Positions 17,072-24,625 of a stretch of DNA of 64,000 bases are shown here, piece after piece; the stretch's first letter is position 1, and every line of letters starts with the position of its first letter. Under the pieces are notes generated by a model. The model was not told where the DNA came from and made no database searches. It was given only the letters and a program-made list of their open reading frames with translations. This DNA is from Bradyrhizobium sp. CSS354 (GTDB taxonomy: Bacteria > Pseudomonadota > Alphaproteobacteria > Rhizobiales > Xanthobacteraceae). The stretch is from positions 56,592 to 120,591 of the forward strand of contig NZ_JAACFU010000020.1 in assembly GCF_029051725.1 (NCBI RefSeq), read 5' to 3'. A program made the position numbers and the translations under genes.

Positions 17072-17680
17072 ATGCGCAAGATCCTGACCGTGCTGGCGGC
17101 GCTGGCCTCGTTGAGCCTCACCAATTGCGGCTATAACGCGATCCAGAGCGAGGACGAGCAGATCAAGGCCAACTGGTCCGAGGTCGTGAACCAGTATCAG
17201 CGCCGCGCCGATCTCGTGCCCAACCTCGTCAACTCGGTGAAGGGTTTTGCGCAGCAGGAGAAGGACGTGCTGCTCGGCGTCACCAATGCCCGCGCCAAGG
17301 TCGGCAGCATCCAGGCGACGCCCGAGGTGCTGAACGATCCCGCCGCATTCCAGAAATTCCAGGCCGCCCAGGGCGAGCTCTCCGGCGCGCTGTCGCGGCT
17401 GCTGGTGGTCACCGAGAACTACCCGCAGCTCAAGTCGGATGCGCTGTTCAAGGATTTGATGTCGCAGCTCGAGGGCACCGAGAACCGCATCACGGTGGCG
17501 CGCAACCGCTACATCAAGGCGGTACAGGACTACAACGTCACCATCCGTTCGTTCCCGAGCAACGTCACCGCGATGATGTTCGGCTACAAGGAGAAGCCGA
17601 ACTTCTCGGTCGAGAACGAGAAGGCAATCTCGACCGCACCGAAGGTCGATTTCAATCCGGCACCCGCGCCGTCGAAGTAA
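17072..17680 (+). CDS. LemA family protein
   Basis: 202 residues from ATG 17072, 7 bp after GGAG; a TTG one codon earlier is too close to that site. The N-terminus (MRKILTVLAALASLSLTNCG) is a signal peptide with a Cys at about 19. The lipobox (LTNC) has Asn before Cys, which is atypical, so lipidation is uncertain. The rest is the coiled, all-helical LemA domain with the usual NQYQRRADLVPNLVNSVKGF. LemA proteins are membrane-attached, of unclear role, and are regularly encoded next to TPM-domain proteins, as here. Confidence 0.93.
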   Translation: MRKILTVLAALASLSLTNCGYNAIQSEDEQIKANWSEVVNQYQRRADLVPNLVNSVKGFAQQEKDVLLGVTNARAKVGSIQATPEVLNDPAAFQKFQAAQGELSGALSRLLVVTENYPQLKSDALFKDLMSQLEGTENRITVARNRYIKAVQDYNVTIRSFPSNVTAMMFGYKEKPNFSVENEKAISTAPKVDFNPAPAPSK

Positions 17681-17721
17681 GTGCGCGCTTTTTTGCGCAT
17701 GCGCCTAGCCCCACCCACCGC

Positions 17722-17823
17722 CGTCATTCCCCGCGAAAGCGGGGAATCCAGTACGCCGCGGCTTCACCGTATCCCGCCGGCGTCTCTGGAATACTGGATC
17801 GCCCGGTCGAGCCGGGCGATGAC
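17722..17823. repeat. palindromic repeat (family F) that supplies a start codon
   Basis: Three nested hairpins: ATTCCCCGC-GAAA-GCGGGGAAT, CCAGTA...TACTGG and ATCGCCCGG-TCGA-GCCGGGCGAT, bounded by GTCAT on the left and ATGAC on the right. The final ATGAC contains the ATG (17819-17821) that best starts the next gene. Confidence 0.75.
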
Positions 17824-18712
17824 AGCGCATGTGTGGCGAGCGATAGTCGCCGTCGCATTCTCATTCTTCCTCACCTTTGCGCTTCCCGCCTCAGCCGATG
17901 TGGCCGTACCCCAGCTCACCGGCCGCGTGGTCGATCAGACCGGCACGCTCTCCAGCGGAGACATCGCAGCGTTGTCGCAAAAGCTGCAGGACTTCGAGAC
18001 CCGCAAGGGCAGCCAGCTCGTCGTCCTGATCGTGCCGACGACGGATCCGGAGACGATCGAGCAGTTCGCGATCCGCGTTGCTGAGGCCTGGAAGATCGGG
18101 CGCAAGAAGGTCGACGACGGCGCCATCCTCGTCGTGGCCAAGAACGACCGGCATTTGCGCATCGAGGTCGGTTACGGCCTCGAGGGCGCGCTCACCGACG
18201 TCACGTCGCGGCGCATCATCGATGAAGCCATCACGCCGAAATTCAGGAGTGGCGATTTCGCTGGCGGCATCACGGCGGGGGTCGATCGCATGATCCGCGT
18301 CATCGATGGAGAGCCGCTGCCGACGCCCTCGCGCAGCGTGAATTTCGGGGATTGGAACGACATCGAGCCGCTTTTTTTCTTCCTGCTGTTCGGTCCGCTG
18401 GTCATCGGCGGCGTCCTGCGCTCAATGTTCGGGCGGCTGTTCGGTTCAGGGATCACCGGAGCGATCGTTGGTGTCATCGCCTGGTTCGTGATCGGCTCTG
18501 CGGTGATCGGACTGGGCGTCGGTTTGCTCGGCGCTGTCCTGACGTTTATTGCCGATCTGTTTGGGGTGGGATCGGGCACGGGATCCTCGCGTCGCGGCTC
18601 GTGGTCGAGCGGTTCGTCATCCGGCGGCTGGAGCAGCGGGTCGTCGTCGAGCGGCGGCTTCAGTGGCGGTGGCGGCAGCTTTGGCGGCGGCGGTGCTTCG
18701 GGGAGCTGGTAG
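17819..18712 (+). CDS. TPM-domain membrane protein (YgcG-like)
   Basis: 297 residues. A signal peptide (about 1-27) is followed by a TPM domain at about 32-155 (LTGRVVDQTGTLSSGD ... VVLIVPTTDPETIEQFA ... VGYGLEGALTD), two hydrophobic segments at about 182-200 and 210-240, and a C-terminal Ser/Gly-rich tail ending GGSFGGGGASGSW. TPM proteins are linked with LemA and, in other organisms, with photosystem repair or phosphatase-like activity; the role here is unknown. The ATG lies in the last bases of an upstream palindromic repeat; an alternative is GTG 17831. The domain call is firm, the exact start is not. Confidence 0.88.
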   Translation: MTAHVWRAIVAVAFSFFLTFALPASADVAVPQLTGRVVDQTGTLSSGDIAALSQKLQDFETRKGSQLVVLIVPTTDPETIEQFAIRVAEAWKIGRKKVDDGAILVVAKNDRHLRIEVGYGLEGALTDVTSRRIIDEAITPKFRSGDFAGGITAGVDRMIRVIDGEPLPTPSRSVNFGDWNDIEPLFFFLLFGPLVIGGVLRSMFGRLFGSGITGAIVGVIAWFVIGSAVIGLGVGLLGAVLTFIADLFGVGSGTGSSRRGSWSSGSSSGGWSSGSSSSGGFSGGGGSFGGGGASGSW

Positions 18713-18715
18713 GTC

Positions 18716-19213
18716 ATGAGCATCAGGCGCATCACCCGGCATCTGCTCCAGCACCATTGGCGTGCCAAGCAGGTGTTCCCGAAGGGCGTGCTCGACCGCA
18801 TCGAGCAGGCGATCAAGCGCGGCGAAGCCAGCCATTCCGGGCAGGTTCGCTTCGTGGTCGAAGGCGCGCTCGACGGCGGCCCCCTGTTTCGCAACCAGCC
18901 GGCGCGCGAGCGCGCGCTCGACGTCTTCTCGCAGCTGCGCATCTGGGACACCGCGCACAACAACGGCGTTCTGATTTACCTGCTGCTCGCCGACCGCGAC
19001 GTCGAGATCATCGCCGACCGCGGTATCGATGCGAAGGTTGGCGCCGAGGGATGGGAGAGCATCTGCCGCGCCATGGAGGCGGAGTTCGCCTCGGGGCAGT
19101 TCGAGCGCGGCGTGATCGGCGGGATTGAGGCCGTGTCCCGGGAGCTGGCAAAGCATTTCCCGCCGCAAGGACCGCATGCAAACGAGCTGCCGGATGCACC
19201 GGTGGTGATGTAG
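18716..19213 (+). CDS. small soluble TPM-domain protein
   Basis: 165 residues, starting 3 bp after the preceding TPM gene. It contains a TPM-like fold (VFPKGVLDRIEQAIKRGE ... VRFVVEGALD ... NNGVLIYLLLADRDVEIIADRGI) but no signal peptide or membrane segment. A C-terminal helix (FASGQFERGVIGGIEAVSREL) is typical of this family. The order LemA, membrane TPM, soluble TPM is a recurrent arrangement, so the three products probably work together at the membrane. No enzymatic motif is recognised. Confidence 0.85.
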   Translation: MSIRRITRHLLQHHWRAKQVFPKGVLDRIEQAIKRGEASHSGQVRFVVEGALDGGPLFRNQPARERALDVFSQLRIWDTAHNNGVLIYLLLADRDVEIIADRGIDAKVGAEGWESICRAMEAEFASGQFERGVIGGIEAVSRELAKHFPPQGPHANELPDAPVVM

Positions 19214-19245
19214 CCGCTACAAGCAGGCGGTGACGGAGTCCCGCT

Positions 19246-19372
19246 GTCGTCCTGGCGAAAGCCAGGACCCATTACCCCAGGGAGAAGTCTGGCGAAGATT
19301 CATCGTTCGGGACGCCTGCTGCGTACAACCGATGGATATCGCGGTATGGGTCCTGGCTTTCGCCAGGACGAC
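19246..19372. repeat. dispersed palindromic repeat, family A, copy 3
   Basis: GTCGTCCTGGCGAAAGCC on the left and GGCTTTCGCCAGGACGAC on the right: a perfect 18 bp inverted repeat enclosing a second arm (GACCCAT...ATGGGTC). It sits between the convergent TPM and MBL genes. Confidence 0.85.
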
Positions 19373-19422
19373 GTTGTGGGGGCATCGGTGCTTCGCCCCG
19401 CGGACGGACGCCCGCGGCGCAT

Positions 19423-20235
19423 TTAATCATCCAGCTTGTTCAAATCCCGCACCGACTGCATGATCGGCTCGAAGTTCGAGCGCGCATCCAGTGCGTCGAA
19501 CAATTGTGCTGTATCTTCCAATAGACCGTGCGACCGCGCGATGGCGATACGCACGTCTTCCTGCGGCGTGTCCGACAGCCGGCCGTGGCCTGATAGCAGG
19601 ATCTTCGCGTTCAATCCCTTGAGCCGCTCCAGCGATTCGATGTAGTCGGCGATGCTGCCCGAACCGAACACGCCGCCCATCACGCCGCCGGGCATGAGCG
19701 TATCGGCGGCAAACAGCAGGCCCTTGTCCTGATCGAACAGCGTGATGCAGGCCGAGGTGTGGCCCGGCGTGTGCATCACGTTGAGACGGAAATTGCCGAG
19801 GTCGATCAGATTGCCTTCCTCGAGCCAGATGTCGATATTAACAGGCACGTTCGGCTCGTTGAACATCTTTCGCAGCATCGAGAAGTCGTCGCGCAGCATG
19901 ATCTTGTTGGCGGCGAGGCGATGGGCGGCGACGAAGGTGCGGCGCTCGTTGAAGTGCCAGGCCGCGCCGATGTGGTCGAGATGCTCGTGGCTGAGCACCA
20001 CCATGTCGATCTTTTCCGGCGGGCAGCCGGCGAAGTTCAGGCATTCGACCATCGCCGCATAGTTCGAGGACAGCCCGGTATCGATCAGGATGGTCCGCGC
20101 CGAGCCGCGCACGAGATAGACGTTGGCGGCGCGATTGGAGAAGCGGATCTGGTAGACGTCGTCCGCAGCCTGGATCAGCGAGCAGGTGTCGTTCTTCATC
20201 AGGACCGGAAAGGCGGTCGGCTTGCCGTCGCTCAT
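19423..20235 (-). CDS. MBL-fold metallohydrolase
   Basis: 270 residues. The metallo-beta-lactamase metal site is complete: SHEHLDH (HxHxDH, about 80-86), the third His in HTPGHT (about 155), Asp in AADTLMPGG (about 175) and His in SGHGR (about 218). The fold is that of glyoxalase-II-like or flavoprotein-like hydrolases. Its ATG overlaps the TGA of the upstream cyclic-nucleotide-binding gene (ATGA), so translation is coupled. The substrate is unknown; cNMP binding by the partner hints at regulated activity, an inference. Confidence 0.88.
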   Translation of the reverse strand: MSDGKPTAFPVLMKNDTCSLIQAADDVYQIRFSNRAANVYLVRGSARTILIDTGLSSNYAAMVECLNFAGCPPEKIDMVVLSHEHLDHIGAAWHFNERRTFVAAHRLAANKIMLRDDFSMLRKMFNEPNVPVNIDIWLEEGNLIDLGNFRLNVMHTPGHTSACITLFDQDKGLLFAADTLMPGGVMGGVFGSGSIADYIESLERLKGLNAKILLSGHGRLSDTPQEDVRIAIARSHGLLEDTAQLFDALDARSNFEPIMQSVRDLNKLDD

Positions 20236-20603
20236 GATTGGGCCGCCCGGTAGCTGACCGCGTTGGCGGCGCGCAGGCGTTTCGACAGCGCATCCATCAC
20301 CATCAGCGCAAACGCCGGCTGCTGGCTGACGAGATAGACGAAGCGGGCGTGGTTGACCCTCATCACCTTGGTGTTCGGCGCCGCCGCGATCGCGGTCGCC
20401 GAACGTGCGGAGCCGTCGATCACGGCCATCTCGCCGAAGAATTCGCCCTTGCCGAGTTTGATGATGCTGGTCTTGCTGGCGCCGCTGATCTTGGCGATCT
20501 CGACCTCCCCGTCGAGGACAACGTACAGCTCGCGGCCGGTCGAGCCTTCCTCGAAGATGATGTCATCGACGCCAAATTCGTTGATGCACTTCTCGATCGT
20601 CAT
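20232..20603 (-). CDS. stand-alone cyclic-nucleotide-binding domain protein
   Basis: 123 residues from ATG 20601-20603, preceded by a strong GGGGGG ribosome site. It is a single CAP_ED beta-barrel: VDDIIFEEGSTGRELYVVLDGEVEI, then KLGKGEFFGEMAVIDGSARSATAIA, where FFGEMA followed by the SARSATA Arg forms the phosphate-binding cassette. There is no HTH or enzymatic domain, so it cannot act as a CRP-like activator alone. It overlaps the MBL hydrolase gene by 4 bp. A full class III nucleotide cyclase is encoded about 12 kb away, but no link is shown. Confidence 0.86.
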   Translation of the reverse strand: MTIEKCINEFGVDDIIFEEGSTGRELYVVLDGEVEIAKISGASKTSIIKLGKGEFFGEMAVIDGSARSATAIAAAPNTKVMRVNHARFVYLVSQQPAFALMVMDALSKRLRAANAVSYRAAQS

Positions 20604-20880
20604 GACACCCCCCAAGGGCCGTCTGCAGCCGTTCTGGCTGACAGGACCGTCATGTTAGCGGGGTAACAGGGGCGGGCAAACAGCCCGTTCGGCGAGAGCG
20701 TGGCTGCCGCAGAGCAGCATCGGCTGACAATTTGTTGCACAGCGCCACACCGGTTCCACGTTCCCGGCCCAATTCGGCCCCGGATGAGTTCCTAAAATTT
20801 TGGTAAGCGGGTCCGCAGGTAAGGAATTCGCAAGCAATGAAAGTTACCAAAAGGTCAACCGAGACTGGAGTATTTGAGCC

Positions 20881-21885
20881 GTGAGCGAACCAATGGCCGA
20901 GCAGGCCGTCCAGGATACTGGCGTCGTCGAAGCCGCCGCGACCGCGCCGCAGGCCGTCGAGGCTGCGGGGATCGAGGCCCCTTCGATTGCCCCCGACCAC
21001 GAGACGCCGCCCAAGCCTGATCCAGTGAAGCCCGACCCGGTCAAGATCGAGCCGCCAAAAATCGAGGCGTCGAGGATCGAGGTGCCGAAGTTCGAGGCCA
21101 AACTTGAGCCCAAAGCCGAAACCAACTCCGAGCCAAAGCCCGGCAAGCTCATCGTCATGGCACCCGCGGAGCGGTCCTGGGACCGTGAAGAGTTTGCCCC
21201 GCATGTGAAGGCGGACGAGCCGCGCGAGGCCGGCGGCAAGCGCCGCCTGTCGGCCATGGCTGCGGTGGTGGCGATTGCGGCCAGTGTCGGCGCCATCAGC
21301 GGCGCGCTCGCGACCGCAGGGATGATGCACTTCGCAAGCCCCGCGCCGGCCCAGGTTGCCGACACCAGCGCGCTGGAATCCTCGGTCGCCCGGATCGATG
21401 CCGATGTCGTCGCGCTCAAGGCCAATGTCGAGCACACCTCCAAGACCGGCCTCGGCCAGTTCAACCGCACCAACGACCGCCTCGACAAGCTCGAGAAGGC
21501 GCAGGCCGAGCCGATGGCCAAAATCGCGAAGCTGTCCGAGACCGTCGACAAGCTCCGTGCCACCCCGCCGGCGGCTCCCGCCCAGGCCGCAGCCGCCGTG
21601 CCCGCCAGGGAGACCACCGGCTCGATCGCGCCGACCCAGGTTGCGACCGCCGCAGCTGCGCCGGCTCCCGCCGCGCCCAAGCCCGAGGTCGGCCGGCTGC
21701 CGACGGTCGAAGGCTGGGTGCTGCGCGACGTCTCCAACGGCGGCGCGCTGATCGAGGGCCGCGGTGGCCTCTACGAGGTCTACGCCGGCGACCCCATCCC
21801 CGGCGTCGGCCGTGTCGATGCGATCCGCCGTCAGGACGGCCGCTGGGTGGTCGTCACCAGCAAGGGGCTGATCGTCTCGCGCTGA
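20881..21885 (+). CDS. proline/alanine-rich single-pass membrane protein, unknown function
   Basis: 334 residues from GTG 20881 (GGAG 10 bp upstream; ATG 20893 is the alternative). Residues 1-120 are Pro/Glu/Lys-rich with near-repeats such as KPDPVKPDPVKIEPPKIE, predicted disordered and cytoplasmic. One hydrophobic helix at about 122-146 is followed by a periplasmic part with a predicted coiled coil (about 158-220), an Ala/Pro linker and a conserved-looking C-terminal domain of about 60 residues (VEGWVLRDVSNGGALIEGRGG ...). I recognise no characterised family. The layout suggests an envelope-spanning linker. A strong terminator follows. Confidence 0.78.
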   Translation: MSEPMAEQAVQDTGVVEAAATAPQAVEAAGIEAPSIAPDHETPPKPDPVKPDPVKIEPPKIEASRIEVPKFEAKLEPKAETNSEPKPGKLIVMAPAERSWDREEFAPHVKADEPREAGGKRRLSAMAAVVAIAASVGAISGALATAGMMHFASPAPAQVADTSALESSVARIDADVVALKANVEHTSKTGLGQFNRTNDRLDKLEKAQAEPMAKIAKLSETVDKLRATPPAAPAQAAAAVPARETTGSIAPTQVATAAAAPAPAAPKPEVGRLPTVEGWVLRDVSNGGALIEGRGGLYEVYAGDPIPGVGRVDAIRRQDGRWVVVTSKGLIVSR

Positions 21886-21906
21886 GCGGCTGCTATCCGA
21901 TTTCCG

Positions 21907-21941
21907 AAAAGGCGCTTCACCACCATGTGAAGCGCCTTTTT
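21907..21941 (+). terminator. rho-independent terminator
   Basis: AAAAGGCGCTTCAC and GTGAAGCGCCTTTTT form a 14 bp stem around a short CACCAT loop with a T-run at the 3' end. It is the clearest intrinsic terminator in the window; the A-run makes it potentially bidirectional. Confidence 0.9.
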
Positions 21942-21978
21942 GCTTGAATAGCCGTCCCTGCGCGGTGTTACCTAAGCC

Positions 21979-23526
21979 ATGAGCCGCGCGTTGCGAATTC
22001 TCGTTGCCGTCGCCGGGTTTTTCGGCGGCATCGTATCGTCGTTGGCCGCGGAGAACGCGCAGCTGGCGCGCGGCACGGCGATCACCGATCCCGATCTCCT
22101 GCGCGAGCTCGACCGGCACGATGCACTCACGATCTCGCGCCTGTTGTGGCCGGAGCGGAACGCGGATTTTCCGCTGACGACCGATCTGATGTTTTCGTGG
22201 CTGTCGCAGCTCAAGGAGATTCCTCCCGCGATCGACGCGGAGATCGACCGCTACGTCGCCCGGCAGAAGGCGGCATATCCGACCGAGACCATCGGCGTCG
22301 GCGAGGGCTTCGACGTACAATTGTTCGATCGGTCCAATCTGAAATCCCGCGACACCCGTTTCGTGCTGGCCGGCATCGTCAACCGCATGGACCGGGCCTA
22401 TGTCTCGGAAGATTCCTGCGGCGAGATCAGGCTGATCTATCGTCTCGCGCGTTTCGAGACCAAACCGGACGGCGGCACGACCGCAACGCGGCTGCCGATG
22501 ACGCTCAATCTGGTGATGAAAGCGCGCGATGCGCGGCAAACGGATGCGAGCGGCAAGCCGATCACCTGCGCCGAGGTCGCGCGACGCTGGCTCGGCAATG
22601 GCGACTGGCAGGGGCTGATCGGCAGCAGCTTCTATCCTTACGATGCGATGCTCGATCGCATCGAGACCAACATTCAGATCTCGGTTGCAGCGAAATCGGC
22701 ACTGCACGATTTCCGCTCCGACTATCTGCTCAAGGTGTTCAAGTACGACGCTTCCTCAAAGACGTTCGAGGAATCGACGCTGGAGAACCAGATCGATCGC
22801 GATCGCATCCTCGCGGACAATGATCTCCGGCGCGACTTCAGGGATTGGCTGCTCGCGCCCGATCATCTTCGCGACTTCGATCGCGGCACGGTGCTGATCC
22901 CCGAGAAATTCCTGGCCAAGGCTGCAATCGTGCCGACGCCAGCCGGCCTCGATGCTTCTCCGTTGCAGCCGGAGTTCGGGATGATGCAAGGGGAGGGCAA
23001 CGGAGAGGGACAAGGCGAGCCGGTCTTCTCCGAGAACGACGTAGTTGGTGCGCTGAAGCAAGCTGCTGCGCGCGGGGACATGCAGAACGTCCGTTCGGTC
23101 GCGGGCTTCCAGCGCCGCCTCAACGACGTCACCTGCGCCGGCTGCCACCAGACCCGCGGCATCGGCGGCTTTCATTTTCCGGGCGTCGATTGGCTTGCGG
23201 ACAAGCCGTCCAATGCCACCATCGTGCCGGCTTCCCCGCATTTTCTTGGCGACCAGGTCCGCCGCCGCGACATCCTGACCGCGATGGCCGCGGGCAAACG
23301 TCCTGATTTCTCACGCGGTTTTGCCAGCCGACCGCAGACCCGCGGCAGCACTGAGCTGGCCGGGACCGAATATCAGGACGGCTGGGGCGCGCATTGTTCC
23401 CTGGAGAATGCGGGATCGGGATCGGCGGACAGGAGTTTTACGTCATGGAGCTGTGCTAAAGGGCTGACCTGTCAGGCTGCCGCGGCCTCGCGCCGCATCG
23501 GCATGTGCTTCATCAAGACGCGTTAG
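21979..23526 (+). CDS. exported protein with one CxxCH haem-binding motif, unknown family
   Basis: 515 residues. A signal peptide (about 1-24, ending SLAAENA) targets the periplasm. Most of the protein has no recognised domain. At residues 385-389 CAGCH gives one c-type haem attachment site, followed by QTRGIGGFHFPG, as in cytochrome-like peroxidases or dehydrogenase-associated domains. The C-terminus is Cys-containing (HCSLEN, SWSCAKGLTC, GMCFIKTR), suggesting disulfides. An acidic/Gly insert MQGEGNGEGQGEP is at about 335. An oxidoreductase or electron-transfer role is plausible but not shown. The start codon follows the terminator by 37 bp. Confidence 0.78.
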   Translation: MSRALRILVAVAGFFGGIVSSLAAENAQLARGTAITDPDLLRELDRHDALTISRLLWPERNADFPLTTDLMFSWLSQLKEIPPAIDAEIDRYVARQKAAYPTETIGVGEGFDVQLFDRSNLKSRDTRFVLAGIVNRMDRAYVSEDSCGEIRLIYRLARFETKPDGGTTATRLPMTLNLVMKARDARQTDASGKPITCAEVARRWLGNGDWQGLIGSSFYPYDAMLDRIETNIQISVAAKSALHDFRSDYLLKVFKYDASSKTFEESTLENQIDRDRILADNDLRRDFRDWLLAPDHLRDFDRGTVLIPEKFLAKAAIVPTPAGLDASPLQPEFGMMQGEGNGEGQGEPVFSENDVVGALKQAAARGDMQNVRSVAGFQRRLNDVTCAGCHQTRGIGGFHFPGVDWLADKPSNATIVPASPHFLGDQVRRRDILTAMAAGKRPDFSRGFASRPQTRGSTELAGTEYQDGWGAHCSLENAGSGSADRSFTSWSCAKGLTCQAAAASRRIGMCFIKTR

Positions 23527-23527
23527 C

Positions 23528-23572
23528 GCGTGATCCGGAAAAGTGTGCAGCGGTTTTCCGAAAAGATCACGC
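23528..23572. repeat. short inverted repeat (family G)
   Basis: GCGTGATC ... GATCACGC ends enclose GGAAAA...TTTTCC arms around GTGTGCAGCGG. This sequence type is a familiar dispersed palindrome in rhizobial genomes. It lies right after the CxxCH gene and could form a hairpin at its mRNA end. Confidence 0.7.
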
Positions 23573-23607
23573 GCAAGATAGAGCCCACAAAGCGATTTGG
23601 ATGACCC

Positions 23608-23772
23608 ATGACGGACTCCAGCGAAGCCAACAAGGAGCGCAATCGCGAGATCGCGCAGAATGAAGAAGCCAAGCAGGTCAGTGGCAGCGTCCGCGTTAGC
23701 ACCTGGGCAGTCGCGGTCGTCGTCATCATCGGCGGAATCCTGGTCACGCTCGGCTGGCTGGCGCTGAAGTAG
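23608..23772 (+). CDS. 54-residue single-pass membrane protein
   Basis: A short gene: ATG 23608 to TAG 23772. The product has a charged, helical N-terminus (about 1-28: DSSEANKERNREIAQNEEAK) and one C-terminal membrane helix (about 33-52: TWAVAVVVIIGGILVTLGW). It reads cleanly without rare codons and is spaced between the exported CxxCH gene and the convergent GST gene. No clear ribosome site is seen. Tail-anchored small proteins like this are often accessory or stress factors; the function is unknown. Confidence 0.55.
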   Translation: MTDSSEANKERNREIAQNEEAKQVSGSVRVSTWAVAVVVIIGGILVTLGWLALK

Positions 23773-23780
23773 TCGGCACC

Positions 23781-24428
23781 TCACTTCGCGTAGTTCGTCA
23801 TCCGCTTGCCGGGCAGCAGCTCGTAGGCCGGCTTCCATCCGGGCAGTGCGGCCATGCGGCCAAGCCAGGCGTGGATGGCGGGATAGCTTTCCGCGAAATC
23901 GAAGCCGTGCTCGTCGCTCGGATAGTGCAGATAGGCCATCATCGAGATATCGGCGACCGTCGGCCTGGTGCCGATCGCGAATTCATTATGCTGGAGATGG
24001 CCGTCGAGAATGCCGAGAAAATCCTCGAGCCGTCGGCGAAAGTGTTTCAGCACCTGCGGGTCGTTGTTTGGCGTGAACGCGCGCATGAAGCGGTAGGTCG
24101 CCATGTAGCCGGTGAGCTTGTGGTTGTCCCAGAACAGCCAGCGCAGCAGCTCGAACTTTTCCTCCTCGGTCTCGGCACCGAAACGCCCGTATTGCTCGGC
24201 AAGCTTGAGCAGGAGAGGCGCGGTCTGCGTCATCTTCACACCGTCGACTTCGAGCACGGGAATCTCGCCCATCTCGTTCACGCTCTTGCGCCATTCCGGC
24301 GTGCGCGTGACGCCGCCGCCAAAGTCGGTCCAGACCGGCTCGAACCTCTCGCCGCAAAGCGTCAGCATCAGCGCCAGCTTGTAGCTGTTGCCGGATTCGG
24401 GGAAGTAGTGCAGGCGGTAGCTGGGCAT
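23781..24428 (-). CDS. glutathione S-transferase family protein
   Basis: 215 residues, the usual GST size. The N-terminal thioredoxin-like domain (1-82) has the likely catalytic Ser in SGNSYKLALML (about 12-15), the cis-Pro in GEIPVLEVDG (about 57) and QTAPLLLKLAEQYG, where the usual Gln-Ser glutathione contact reads Gln-Thr. The C-terminal helical domain carries the N-capping Asp in RPTVADISMMAYL (about 159). It conjugates or reduces electrophiles with glutathione in the cytoplasm. It is convergent with the 54-residue membrane protein gene, with only 8 bp between stops. Confidence 0.9.
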   Translation of the reverse strand: MPSYRLHYFPESGNSYKLALMLTLCGERFEPVWTDFGGGVTRTPEWRKSVNEMGEIPVLEVDGVKMTQTAPLLLKLAEQYGRFGAETEEEKFELLRWLFWDNHKLTGYMATYRFMRAFTPNNDPQVLKHFRRRLEDFLGILDGHLQHNEFAIGTRPTVADISMMAYLHYPSDEHGFDFAESYPAIHAWLGRMAALPGWKPAYELLPGKRMTNYAK

Positions 24429-24475
24429 GTGACCTCGCGATGGCCGTGATTGTTGAAGTAAGCTATCCCCTTACG

Positions 24476-24596
24476 GTCGTCCCGGCGAAGGCCGGGACCC
24501 ATAGCCACCGAATATGGTTTGGCGAGGACTCGGAGTTGTCGGCTTGGGCGACAACTTCCTCTCTGGGATATGGGTCCCGGCCTTCGCCGGGACGAC
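24476..24596. repeat. dispersed palindromic repeat, family A, copy 4
   Basis: The left arm GTCGTCCCGGCGAAGGCC is mirrored perfectly by GGCCTTCGCCGGGACGAC; the inner arms GGGACCCATA / TATGGGTCCC also pair. It lies between the CoA-transferase and GST genes. Confidence 0.87.
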
Positions 24597-24625
24597 AGCG
24601 TGAATGTATCACCGCCGTCGGCTCC

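Noticed and set aside
20650..22707. 685-codon open frame on the minus strand over the proline-rich and CxxCH genes
   Set aside because: It spans two plus-strand genes and a strong terminator and has a low-complexity product; an antisense shadow.
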